A model generated the notes under the pieces. It searched no databases, had not been told where the DNA came from, and saw nothing but the letters and a program-made list of their open reading frames with translations. A stretch of 64,000 nt of DNA from CAIUGU01 sp963819685 (GTDB lineage: Bacteria > Pseudomonadota > Gammaproteobacteria > Steroidobacterales > Steroidobacteraceae). A program made the translations under genes and the position numbers. Positions 27,356-36,624 of the stretch are shown here, one piece after another. Within the stretch, counting starts at the first letter, position 1. Each line of letters begins with the position of its first letter. The stretch spans positions 201,394 to 265,393 of the forward strand of contig CAWFXI010000008.1 in the NCBI GenBank assembly GCA_963819685.1, given 5' to 3'.

Positions 27356-27970
27356 TTGGACAACGACACAGATCTGGTGCGAAAGATGCTGGCAGGCGAT
27401 GAGCGCGCCTTCCACGCGTTTTTTGACGACTATTTTCCGCGTGTCTACCGGTTCGCATTGCCGCGCCTCGGCAGGCAGGAAGATGCCGCCAGGGATGTCG
27501 TGCAGGCGGCGATGACGAAAGCGATTCGCAACCTCAAGAACTATCGGGGTGAAGCGGCATTGTTCACGTGGATCTGCCAGATTTGCCGGCGCGAGATCGT
27601 CGACTATGTGCGCGCTCACCGGCGACGGACGGACAAGGTCGTGCTGATCGATGACAGTCCTGAAGTGCGGGCGGCGCTGGAAGCAGTCGAGGCTCCCGAC
27701 ACAGACAACCCGGTGGCCAGCCTCGATCGCGAGGAAACGGCACGACTCGTTCGCTCACTGCTCGACAGATTGCCGTCCCGCTACGGCGACGTACTGGAAT
27801 GGAAGTATGTCGAGGGACTGTCAGTCGAGGAAATCGGCGCCCAGCTCGGCATCGGGCATACAGCGGCGCAGTCGATGCTTGCACGCGCGCGCGTCGCGTT
27901 TCGTGAGGCCCTGGATACGGTTTTCGGATCGACAGCGGACGATGTGCTGTCGAGCCTCTTGACACGGTAG
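27356..27970 (+). CDS. ECF-type RNA polymerase sigma factor
   Basis: About 204 residues with region 2 (AFHAFFDDYFPRVYRFALPR and EDAARDVVQAAM) and region 4 (LPSRYGDVLEWKYVEGLSV and EEIGAQLGIGHTAAQSML). The start is uncertain: the frame is open back to 27272, but sigma homology starts near TTG 27356 (LDNDTDLVRKMLAGDERAF), and GTG 27377 is another choice. It is followed after 10 bp by a FecR-like protein, its likely membrane-bound partner. Confidence 0.88.
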   Translation: MDNDTDLVRKMLAGDERAFHAFFDDYFPRVYRFALPRLGRQEDAARDVVQAAMTKAIRNLKNYRGEAALFTWICQICRREIVDYVRAHRRRTDKVVLIDDSPEVRAALEAVEAPDTDNPVASLDREETARLVRSLLDRLPSRYGDVLEWKYVEGLSVEEIGAQLGIGHTAAQSMLARARVAFREALDTVFGSTADDVLSSLLTR

Positions 27971-27980
27971 GTACTCGATC

Positions 27981-28943
27981 ATGAGCGACCAGAATCGGGA
28001 AGAACTGGACGATGCCGCGATTGCCAAGCTGCTGCGTCAGGCGGGCAAGCGGGACCTGCCGCCTGCGGAATTTGCGGAGCAACTCAGGGCATCGCTCAAG
28101 GAGGAATGGCTGCTGCAGGTGGAACAGCGTGCCCGGAGCCGTCGACGCTGGAGTATCGCCGGTGCTGCGGTGGCTGCGGTGGCGCTCTTCGGTGTCGGCT
28201 TGAATGTCTGGCTGGCAACGCCGGAGCGTCAGGTCGTGGCCCGCGTCGTGCAGTCCGTCGGCGCCGCCACGCAAGCGCCTGCCGAACAGGTGATACACAG
28301 TGGCGATCGCTTGACGACCGGTGCCGACAGCCGCATGGCGATCGTCATCGGGGCAGGCATTTCCCTGCGACTCGATGAGAATACGGAGGTCCTTGTCGAT
28401 TCCGGCGAACACCTCACCATTTCCCGGGGCGCGGTGTATGTCGACGCGGGCAAGGACACGAGTCTGCGTCAACCGCTCACGGTGCAGACGGCATACGGCA
28501 GCATCCGGCATCTCGGCACGCAGTATGAAGTGCGGTTGCTCGACGCTGCGCTCAGCGTCTGTGTGCGCGAGGGGCGTATCGTACTGGACCGTGACGACGC
28601 AGCCTTGCAGGGTACTGCGGGTGAGCAGCTGCTGGTATCAGACACCGGCAATGTGGAGCGGCTTCCCGTTGCTGCCGATGCGCCTACATGGAACTGGATC
28701 GCCGTCGTGACCCCTGTGATCGAAATCGACAACCGTCCATTGACCGAATTCCTGACCTGGGCGGGGCGCGAGCTCGGGCGTGAGGTGGTTTTTGCATCAC
28801 CTGCGGCGCAGGCCCAGGCAGGTCAGGTAATCCTCCGCGGCTCCGTGACGGGACTGACACCCGATCAGGCAGTCGATGCAGTGCTGGCATCGACTCCACT
28901 CACTGCAGAACGTGCTCCAGGAACCCTGCAGATCCGCGATTGA
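27981..28943 (+). CDS. FecR-family sigma regulator with C-terminal STN-like domain
   Basis: A 320-residue single-pass membrane protein: cytoplasmic anti-sigma region (1-52), membrane helix at about 53-75 (SIAGAAVAAVALFGVGLNVWLA), a periplasmic FecR domain (about 95-200) with GDRLTTGADSRMAIVI and the IRHLGTQYEVRLLDAALSV core, then a C-terminal part (about 245-320: IDNRPLTEFLTWAGRELGRE and VILRGSVTGLTPDQAVDAVL) that resembles the secretin/TonB short N-terminal domain. It probably conveys a receptor signal to the adjacent sigma factor. Confidence 0.88.
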   Translation: MSDQNREELDDAAIAKLLRQAGKRDLPPAEFAEQLRASLKEEWLLQVEQRARSRRRWSIAGAAVAAVALFGVGLNVWLATPERQVVARVVQSVGAATQAPAEQVIHSGDRLTTGADSRMAIVIGAGISLRLDENTEVLVDSGEHLTISRGAVYVDAGKDTSLRQPLTVQTAYGSIRHLGTQYEVRLLDAALSVCVREGRIVLDRDDAALQGTAGEQLLVSDTGNVERLPVAADAPTWNWIAVVTPVIEIDNRPLTEFLTWAGRELGREVVFASPAAQAQAGQVILRGSVTGLTPDQAVDAVLASTPLTAERAPGTLQIRD

Positions 28944-28977
28944 TTCTCGCAGTTTCCCCCGTCTAATCAGGTAGACC

Positions 28978-28999
28978 ACGCATCCCGATCCGGATGCGT
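28978..28999 (+). other. hairpin between fecR and the outer-membrane barrel gene
   Basis: ACGCATCC (28978-28985) pairs perfectly with GGATGCGT (28992-28999) around a 6-base loop. It sits in the 70-bp spacer after the FecR-family gene. No T tract follows, so it may attenuate or stabilise the message and not end it. Confidence 0.45.
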
Positions 29000-29013
29000 G
29001 CGGGGGAAATTCC

Positions 29014-30694
29014 TTGTCCTCGACCTTCTCTGCGCAGGCGTTCAGGTCTTGCGGTTCAGCATCACGCGCCGTGTGGCAACTGCTCCTGGCGACGTTGCTC
29101 TTTGCGATGCAGCCCGTCCATGCTGCCGATGACCAGCCAATACCCGGTGACGAGGAACTGGAGGCGAACGGGGCGAAAATCGGTGACATTGCCATCGTGG
29201 TCGACGACGTATTCGAGGCGCGACCCGGCAAGCAATGGAACGCTCTTTACCAGTCCATCAACTGGCTGCATCCGACCACTGACAGGGAAACCATCGAGCC
29301 GCAGCTGCTGTTCAAGAGTGGCGACCCGTACGTGCGTCGCACGCTTGACGAAACGGCACGCATCCTGCGCAGCCGGCGTTACTTCCACGATGCGCGCGTC
29401 GTCCCGCTCCGCTACAACGCCGACAATACGGTTGATGTCGAGGTGCGGGTCCACGATGTGTGGACGCTGGTTCCTGCGGCGTCGTTCGGCCGTGCCGGAG
29501 GTGCCAACCGTTCCAGCGTCGGGCTCAAGGACACTAACTTTCTCGGCTGGGGCAAGACCCTTTCGTTCGCGCGCGCGACCAACGTCGACCGGACCTCCTC
29601 GCTATTCAGCTACGACGACCCGAACCTGTTAGGCACCTGGTGGCATCTCGCTCTCGACTACGCCGATTCCAGTGACGGCTACCTGCACGGCGTTGCACTC
29701 GAAATGCCGTTTTATGCACTGCGTACCCCCCGGAGCTTCGGCTTCGCGGCAACCGATGGCCGCAGCACGTTGAGCCGCTATGACCAGGGCGAGATCGTCG
29801 ATCAATTCGACGTCGATCGCAGCGTGTTCGCGCTGTCCGGTGGAATCCAGCGCAGCGCGAGTGACCGACTGGATATCGCGCTACCTCGGCGGATTACCGC
29901 TACGAGCGGAACCAGTTCACTGCGCCAGCCGAGGGGCTGGTCGGTCCACTTGCCGGCAGATCGCACGCTCAGTTATCCGTGGGCCGGCATCGAATGGCTC
30001 GAGGATCACTATCACACGACGTCGAATCTCAACCAGATCGGCCGCACCGAGGATCTGCATCTCGGCCGCTCGTTGCGGTTCACTGCCGGGATCTCGGCTC
30101 CGGCCTTTGGCGCAGATCGCACGTCCGTCATGCTCGGCTGCCGACTGCGGGCGCCGGCGTCGAGCTCGGCGCGGGTCGCTATCTGCTCGGCGACCTCACG
30201 TATGAGGGACGCGTCGAGAGCGGGAGTCTGGCTGACAGCCACCTGCGACTGGATACGAGCTTCTATCTGCGCCATTCAGACTGGAGCGTGTTCTATGCCG
30301 GCTTGAGCGGCGAACTGGGCACGCCACCTGGATCTCGATCACCAGATTCTGCTGGGGGGCGACAACGGTTTGCGCGGCTATCCGCTGCGGTACCAGGCCG
30401 GCTCGTCGCGGGCGCTGCTGACGATCGAGGAGCGGTTCTATTCGAACTGGCGGCCGTTCGAACTGTTCCAGGTGGGCGGTGCCGTGTTCTTTGATGCCGG
30501 ACGTGTGTGGGGTGCCGATCCGGTGGCAGGCGGAGTCCAGCGGCGTATTGAAGGATGTCGGCATCGGCTTGCGCTTCGGCAGCCTGCGTTCAGGGCTGGG
30601 CAACGTCATCCATGTCGATCTCGCCATGCCGCTCGATCCGCAACCCGGCATGGATGGCGTGCAGCTCGTCATCGAAACGAAACGCTCCTTCTGA
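29014..30694 (+). pseudogene. Omp85/BamA-like outer-membrane barrel, broken by about five frameshifts
   Basis: The N-terminus has a signal peptide and one POTRA-like domain (about residues 75-145: FKSGDPYVRRTLDETARI, DVEVRVHDVWTLVPAA), then barrel strands starting GLKDTNFLGWGKTLSFA. Reading frame changes are needed near 29868, 29957, 30140, 30325 and 30525. When followed frame by frame there are no internal stops, and the conserved GGDNGLRGYPLRYQAG loop, AVFFDAGRVWG and the C-terminal VQLVIETKRSF (terminal Phe) appear. The first frame alone runs 430 residues to 30306. Either base-calling errors cluster here or the gene is recently inactivated. Repaired, it is a surface-antigen family barrel of about 560 residues lying in a sigma/FecR locus. 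Confidence 0.75.
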
Positions 30695-30704
30695 AGAGGT
30701 ATCG

Positions 30705-31448
30705 ATGACTCCCGTTCTCTCTGCAAATGTCTTCTGGTGGCGTTGCGTGCGCATTCCGTTGCTGGTTTTCGTCGTGCTTGCCGCCCTGATTCCACTGACG
30801 TCGCTCGACTCCACGCTGGCGCGCGCGCTCTTCTACGATGGAGCCCGGTGGATCGGCGCCGGCTCGTGGTGGACCAACCAGTTCCTGCACGAGGGCGGCC
30901 GGTGGGCGATGCGGCTGGTCGTGATTGGCGCACTGGTGGTCGCGGGAGCGGGCAAACTCTCGCCGCGCTTTGCTTACCTCAAGCGACCCGCGACCTATGT
31001 GGCGCTGGCGATGATTCTGTCCACCGGCATCGTCGGTCTGTGCAAAGCGGAATCCAATATCGACTGCCCGTCGGATATTGCCGGGTTTGGTGGCGACCGA
31101 CCCTATGTCGGTCTTTTCGCCCATCGCCCGGACTATCTGCCGCACGCGGCCTGCTTTCCGGCCGCCCACGCAAGTTCCGGATATGCCTTGTTCGCATTTT
31201 ACTTCCTGTGGCGGGAGCGCAGTCGTCGGCTGTCCCGTGCCGGCCTTTCGCTGGCGCTGGGTGTCGGACTGGTATTCGGCATTGCGCAGCAGTCGCGCGG
31301 CGCGCACTTCCTCTCCCATGATGTGTGGAGTGCTTTCCTGGTCTGGACGGTCTCTCTGACACTGTACGTATATGGTTTCAAGCGCCAGCTTTTCGGGTTA
31401 CACGAAACCGAAACGGTGGCAGGCGAGGTGCAGCCAGAACCGACCTGA
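30705..31448 (+). CDS. PAP2-family membrane phosphatase (LpxT/lipid phosphatase-like)
   Basis: About 247 residues from ATG 30705 (start 8 bp after the barrel gene stop). It has six hydrophobic segments and the three-part PAP2 signature: a Lys-Arg motif in the LKRPATYVALAM region, FPAAHASSGYA (PSGH-like, with general-base His), and SRGAHFLSHD (SR-x5-H-x3-D). Such enzymes remove or transfer phosphate from lipid substrates such as undecaprenyl pyrophosphate or lipid A on the periplasmic face. A hairpin terminator follows. Confidence 0.87.
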   Translation: MTPVLSANVFWWRCVRIPLLVFVVLAALIPLTSLDSTLARALFYDGARWIGAGSWWTNQFLHEGGRWAMRLVVIGALVVAGAGKLSPRFAYLKRPATYVALAMILSTGIVGLCKAESNIDCPSDIAGFGGDRPYVGLFAHRPDYLPHAACFPAAHASSGYALFAFYFLWRERSRRLSRAGLSLALGVGLVFGIAQQSRGAHFLSHDVWSAFLVWTVSLTLYVYGFKRQLFGLHETETVAGEVQPEPT

Positions 31449-31465
31449 CCATGCAGAAAGGCAGC

Positions 31466-31483
31466 GCGCACCCGCGGGTGCGC
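31466..31483 (+). terminator. terminator-like palindrome after the PAP2 gene
   Basis: GCGCACCC (31466-31473) and GGGTGCGC (31476-31483) form a perfect 8-bp GC-rich stem, 18 bp past the PAP2 stop. There is no T run, so termination is plausible but not certain. Confidence 0.5.
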
Positions 31484-31541
31484 CTGTAGTATTGTGCCCT
31501 GATCACAACAAGACCAGGCGCAAAAAGCAGGTTCAGGTCGA

Positions 31542-33912
31542 GTGCGGAGCCGTCTTTCTTCTTACCTATGCGCCCGGCTGCTGGCGGCCACGCTGGCTGC
31601 CATGCTGCAGGTCCTGTTTGTCGTGCCTGCGTCTGCGGCAACGGCGCCCCTGACAGGCAGAGCAGTTGCGGACGTGCTTGCCGCGGCGCGTGCGGACGGC
31701 ATCGTCATTGTCTTCAACACGCAGGTTGTTCCGCAGACTTTGCGGGTGCTCAGCGAGCCCGTGGCGCAATCGGGTCTGCCGATGCTCAGGGAGATCCTTG
31801 CCGCACACGGATTGGGCCTCACGCAAGTGGGCGAGGGAGCCTATGCAGTGATCGGCGACCAGGTCCTCTGGCACTGCGCCTTCCTCAGTTGCGCAGGGTT
31901 CGCAGTCATCCCGGGCTGCAAGGGGCGCTGTACCGGCGCTGGAGGAAATCGTGGTCTCCACCAGCCGCTTCGCGCTTGGCGACGTGCAATCCGGGTCGCA
32001 CACACTGGTGTCCGGTGATGTCCTGCAAACCCTGCCGCGGCTTGGCGAAGAAACCCTGAAGGCGGTACAGCGGTTGCCGGGCGTTGCCGGCAACGGCGTC
32101 TCCGGACTGTCACCGGTGCGCGGCGGTGAGGCCGGCGAAACGTTGATCCTGCTCGACGGCCTTGAGCTCTACGAGCCGTTCCACATGAAGAATTTCCTGA
32201 GTCCCGTCAGTCTGCTCGATTCCCGATTCATCAACGGGCTGGATTTCTATTCTGGCGGGTACGGCGCGGCCTATGGCGATCGCATGAGCGCAGTCATCGA
32301 TGCCCATTCGCTTGACGCGCCGGTGGATCACCATGTCGAGCTGGGTCTCAGCCTGTTCCATGCCAATGCACTCGCGGCGGGCGCGCTGGACGATGGTCGT
32401 GGCGACTGGTTGGTGTCGCTCAGGCAGAGCAATCTCGGCCGCGTGTTCAATCTGCTCGAGTCGGACTATGGCGATCCGGAATACTCGGATGGCTTTGCCA
32501 GGATCGGCTACGCACTGACTGAGGACACGCACATTGCTTTCAACGTGCTCGCTTCACTCGACGAGATCAGCATTCCCTGGGAACGAACGGGCGAGTCGGC
32601 ATTTGCCAGGTATCGCAATACCTACGTGTGGACCACGATTGATCACACCTGGTCGGATAGCCTGACGAGCCGGTTGATCGCCTCCTACACGGATGTCGAC
32701 AACGATCGCCAGGGAGAGGTCAATGACCCCGGCTATCGGACTGGCAATGTGCAGGACAGGCGTTCGTTCCAGGTGGCCGGTGTCACCGCGGCATTTTCCT
32801 GGGTACCGAAATGGGGTGTTCACCAATGGGGCGCAGAGGTGCGACAGTTGCAGGCCGAGTACGACTACGCGAGCCGCGTGGCATACGAGCCCAACGCATT
32901 GTTTCCCGGTATCGGCGGCAGCGCACAGACGCGGAATCTGGCCGTGTCGCCTGATGGTTGGGCGTATGCGGCGTTCTGGTCGAGTCGCCTCAATATCGCC
33001 GATGCCTGGGTCATGGAAGCGGGAGTGCGTCTTGAAGATCAGGAGTACACCGGCCCTGAACACGCCGTGCAGGCGACTCCCCGCTTGAGTCTGCTCTATA
33101 CCGCGCTGCCGTCGACGCGTCTGCGGGCAAGCTGGGGGCAGTACTCCCAGTCACAGCGTATCAATGAATTGCAGATCGAGGACGGTATCGTGACGTTCCT
33201 GCCTGCGCAGCACGCTTCACACCTGGTATTGGGGTTCGATCATGACTGGTCGCCGACGATGACGTCACGGCTGGAGGCGTATCGCAAGGACTACTCCACG
33301 CTGAAGCCACGATTCGAGAACCTGTTCGACCCGCTGGTGCTGTTGCCCGAATTGCAGGCAGATCGCGTCAGGATCGCACCTTCCTCAGCCCGCATGCAGG
33401 GCATTGAAATGTCGCTGTCATGGCGCCCCAGGGGGGCGTGGAGCGGCTGGTTCAGCTACGTATGGTCGGAAACGGAGGACGTCGTGTCAGGTGTCAAGAC
33501 CCCGCGCAGCTGGGACCAGACACACGCCGTCAGCACTGGCATCCGGTGGACACGGGGCCGCTGGGATGTGACGTTGGCAGACACCTGGCATTCGGGCTGG
33601 CCCATGACGGCAGTTGCAGTGCAGACAGCCGCAACGCCGGGCGGCAATGTTTCGACAGCGGTGATCGGACCGCGCAACGGCGAACGTCTCGGATCGTTTC
33701 AGTCGCTGGATCTGCGTGCGAGCCGCCGCTTTGCGTTGCCGCGCGGCGAGCTGGAGGCCTTTCTTGAAATCACGAACCTGACCAATCACGACAATCCGTG
33801 CTGTATCGACTACCAGGTGGTGACGGAGCCCGATGGCGCGACGCGACTCGACGTGCAAACCAGCAACTGGCTTGGCGTCGTACCGTCGATCGGTGTCCTG
33901 TGGAAATATTGA
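31542..33912 (+). CDS. TonB-dependent receptor with N-terminal STN domain (frameshifted)
   Basis: GTG 31542 opens a signal peptide (AATLAAMLQVLFVVPASA) and an STN domain (about residues 40-105, VLAAARADGIVIVFNTQVV to GLGLTQVGEGAYAVIGD). Immediately after YAVIGD the frame is lost (near 31855). The continuing frame reads a Ser/Ala linker, then EEIVVSTSRFALG, a plug domain (LKAVQRLPGVAGNGV, LLDGLELYEPFHMKNF, SGGYGAAYGDRMSAV) and a full barrel to 33912. One indel joins them to a receptor of about 790 residues. STN domains signal to FecR-type regulators, so this receptor may work with the sigma/FecR pair 4 kb upstream. The substrate is unknown. Confidence 0.87.
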
Positions 33913-33933
33913 AGAGGGAGGCTTGCGCCGGTA

Positions 33934-34648
33934 TCAGTCGGCGATGAGTCGTCGCTTCTTTTTCTGCATCCGCACTGACGCCCAGGCGATGATCGTCAGC
34001 AGCAATCCGGCGGCGACGAACGAAAGTTCGGGTCTGCCCGCGTCCCAGCCCTGACTGCGTTCGATGTGTATTGCTGCGACGATGCAGAGTCCGCCGATCC
34101 AGGCGAAGAAGGTCCCGTATTCCTTTACGACCAGCCGCCGCCAGTGGAATTCCTGGCCAGCGAAAGTTCCTTGTCAATCCGCGGAAACGAACGGCGAATC
34201 GGGGCGTCGTTGCGCAGTAGTGACGGAACACTTCGCCAAACTTCTGCAGCAGGAAAGCCTCTTCCGCGCGCACGATCGCGTGATATACGAACAGAAACAC
34301 CGGTACGACGATAATGAGCGCGGGCAGGGAATTCGCCGCGATCGCAAAACCCAGTACGATCAGCAGATTGCCGATATACATCGGGTTACGGCAATGGGCG
34401 AATACGCCGGTGGTCACCAGGCCTTCGGCATACACGCGCCGCTCCTTGCCGCCCCGGACGATGTAGTCGAGCCCGATGGTGAGCGCACGCACCGTCTGTC
34501 CGACCGCCACGACGACGATGCCAAGCACCAGCGCGACCGCGTAGTTGTTGAACAGTGGCCGTCCTGGCAGCAGCAATGTCAGCAGGGCTGCAGCCGGAAA
34601 CAGGCCGTTGCGATAGCGGAACAGCAGATTGCCGATCGCAACCATCAC
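33934..34648 (-). CDS. isoprenylcysteine carboxyl methyltransferase family protein (frameshifted)
   Basis: A membrane methyltransferase-like protein with helices at LLFRYRNGLFPAAALLTLLL and ALVLGIVVVAVGQTVRALTI, and the ICMT/PEMT signature GLVTTGVFAHCRNPMYIGN with a later HAIVRAEEAFLLQKFGE. After NFRWPG the frame breaks at about 34150-34170; the restored frame gives EFHWRRLVVKEYGTFFAWIG, a last membrane helix and RMQKKKRRLIAD, stopping at 33934. The repaired length is about 237. The start is GTG 34648 or ATG 34645, one base from the cmoA stop codon. The methyl acceptor is unknown; in bacteria it is likely a lipid. Confidence 0.8.
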
Positions 34649-34649
34649 C

Positions 34650-35410
34650 TCATTTCACCGCGACGATGCCGCAGAAGTTATACCACTTGAAGAACACGTC
34701 GACGTAACGGAAGCCGCTACGCAGCAGCAATTCCCGGTTCTCCTGCAACTGGTAGGGGATGAGCACATTCTCCAGCGCCTCGCGCTTCTGCGTGATCTCC
34801 GTCTCGCTATACCCGTTGCGCCGCTTCAGGTCGTAGTAGTACTTGATGAACAGCCGGTTGAACAGGGAGTTCTCGCCGAGCACCTTCTCGACCAGGATCA
34901 GGCAGCCGTTGTCGTTCAGTCCCTTGAAGATCTCCGCAATGAGCCGGTCACGATGCAGCGGGCGGACAAACTGCAGCGTGAGGATGAGCGTCACGAGCGA
35001 GGCATTGCTGATCTGTACCGGCTGATTGAGGTCGCCGAAGCGCAGTTCCAGCGGACGTCCAGCCAGTGGCCGCTCCGATCTTCTGCTGGCACTTGGCGAG
35101 CATCTCCTCCGAGTTATCGATGCCGATGAACTGCGCCGTCGGATCCACGGTCGGATGCATTGCCAGCAGCGTGGTCCCCGTCGAGCAGCCGAGATCGTAG
35201 ACGTTCGAGTCCGCTGTAACGAAGTCAGCGGCCAGCTCGGTGATCATCCGCTGCTGCTCTGCATAGAACGGCACGGAGCGGCCGACCATGTCGTCGAAGA
35301 CAGCGACCACTTTCTTGCCGAAGCGGAAATCCGTAACGGGTGCGTTGGGGTCGTTGAAGACCTCATCACGCCCCGTGAGCAGTTCTTTGGGCGCGATATG
35401 GGTCTTTCAT
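34650..35410 (-). CDS. cmoA: carboxy-S-adenosyl-L-methionine synthase (frameshifted)
   Basis: A SAM-fold protein of the CmoA family: VFDDMVGRSVPFYAEQQRMI, VYDLGCSTGTTLLAM (motif I), FIGIDNSEEMLAKCQ, then, after a break at about 35070-35095, LELRFGDLNQPVQISNASL, TLILTLQFVRPLHRDRLI, VEKVLGENSLFNRLFIKYYY and FFKWYNFCGIVAVK. CmoA makes carboxy-SAM from prephenate for wobble-uridine (cmo5U) modification of tRNA. A second shift is needed near the start: ATG 35410 connects only if one base in the AAAG run just after it is removed; otherwise translation would begin at GTG 35310, too short. No cmoB is seen in the window. Confidence 0.82.
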
Positions 35411-35541
35411 GATTGCCTCTGGGGTGCGATGAACCGGCCGCCAATGCACCCGGGAAATTCCGGGGCGGCCTCACCGTAAGCCTGCCTGTGAGACGGGTTG
35501 ACCCCGAAAATTCAATCGCAGCCAGAGAAACCCTTACTTTT

Positions 35542-36624
35542 TCATTCGGTTACACTTGCCAGTTGCTCTGCCTGATATTCCTGCTGCAGCGGCGCGATCA
35601 CGTCGTCAAGTCCGCCATTCATGATCGCGTCGATCTTGTAGAGCGTGAGGTTGATGCGATGGTCCGTCACGCGACCCTGAGGGAAGTTGTAGGTGCGAAT
35701 GCGCTCCGAGCGATCGCCGGACCCGACCTGCAGCTTGCGTGACAGCGCCTGGGCCTTTTGCTGTTTCTCCTGCTCGGAGGCGAGCAGTCGGGCCTTGAGC
35801 AGCGACATGGCGCGCGAACGATTCTTGTGCTGCGAGCGTTCGTCCTGGCACTCGACCACGATGCCGGAAGGGACGTGCGTGATGCGAATGGCCGAATCGG
35901 TCTTGTTGACGTGCTGTCCGCCAGCGCCGGAAGAGCGGTAGGTATCGATGCGCAGGTCGGCAGGATTGATATCGATGGAATCGACCTCTTCAAGCTCGGG
36001 AAGAATCGCGACCGTACACGCCGAGGTGTGGATACGGCCTTGAGCTTCGGTGGCCGGCACGCGCTGGACGCGATGCGTCCCCGACTCGAACTTGAAGGCC
36101 GAGTACGCCCCTCGACCGACGATGCGGCTGATGACTTCACGATAGCCGCCGTGTTCGCCCTGGCTCTCCGACAGGATTTCCACGCTCCAGCCACGTGTCA
36201 CGGCGTAACGCGAATACATCCGGAACAGATCGCCGGCAAAAATCGCCGCTTCGTCGCCGCCCGTGCCGGCGCGTATTTCGAGGAACAGATTCGCGTCGTC
36301 GCGCGGGTCTTTCGGGATCAGCAGGCGCGCGAGTTCGGCTGCTTCGGCTTCCAGTCGCGAATTGAGGATGAGGAGTTCATCCTGGCCAAGTTCCCTCATT
36401 TCGGGATCATCCCCGTCAGCCATTGCGCGGGCCGAATCCCGCTCGCCCAGCGACGCAACATAGTCGCGAAACCGCCTGACGACAGGTTCGAGTCGCGAGT
36501 ACTCGACTGACAGGTCGCGAAACCGGTTCGTATCGCCGATGACGTCCGGGTCCGCGAGCAGTGCGCTCACTTCGTCGTAACGATCCGCCAGTTTTTCCAG
36601 TTTGTTCCGGATGGAATCTTTCAT
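35542..36624 (-). CDS. prfA: peptide chain release factor 1
   Basis: A 360-residue class I release factor with the GGQ loop in SSGAGGQHVNKTDSAI (near residue 234) and the PAT tripeptide in RVPATEAQGR that reads UAA and UAG. It has the usual RF1 N-terminal coiled coil. Its ATG overlaps the hemA stop by 4 bp, the conserved hemA-prfA arrangement. Its modifying enzyme PrmC is encoded 13 kb to the left. Confidence 0.98.
   Translation of the reverse strand: MKDSIRNKLEKLADRYDEVSALLADPDVIGDTNRFRDLSVEYSRLEPVVRRFRDYVASLGERDSARAMADGDDPEMRELGQDELLILNSRLEAEAAELARLLIPKDPRDDANLFLEIRAGTGGDEAAIFAGDLFRMYSRYAVTRGWSVEILSESQGEHGGYREVISRIVGRGAYSAFKFESGTHRVQRVPATEAQGRIHTSACTVAILPELEEVDSIDINPADLRIDTYRSSGAGGQHVNKTDSAIRITHVPSGIVVECQDERSQHKNRSRAMSLLKARLLASEQEKQQKAQALSRKLQVGSGDRSERIRTYNFPQGRVTDHRINLTLYKIDAIMNGGLDDVIAPLQQEYQAEQLASVTE

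Noticed and set aside
27564..28511. Minus-strand open frame over the sigma/FecR pair
   Set aside because: The sigma and FecR reading on the plus strand is unambiguous; the antisense protein has no domain.
30196..30933. Minus-strand 245-codon frame over the barrel/PAP2 junction
   Set aside because: Shadow ORF; the plus strand shows the Omp85 C-terminus and PAP2 start.
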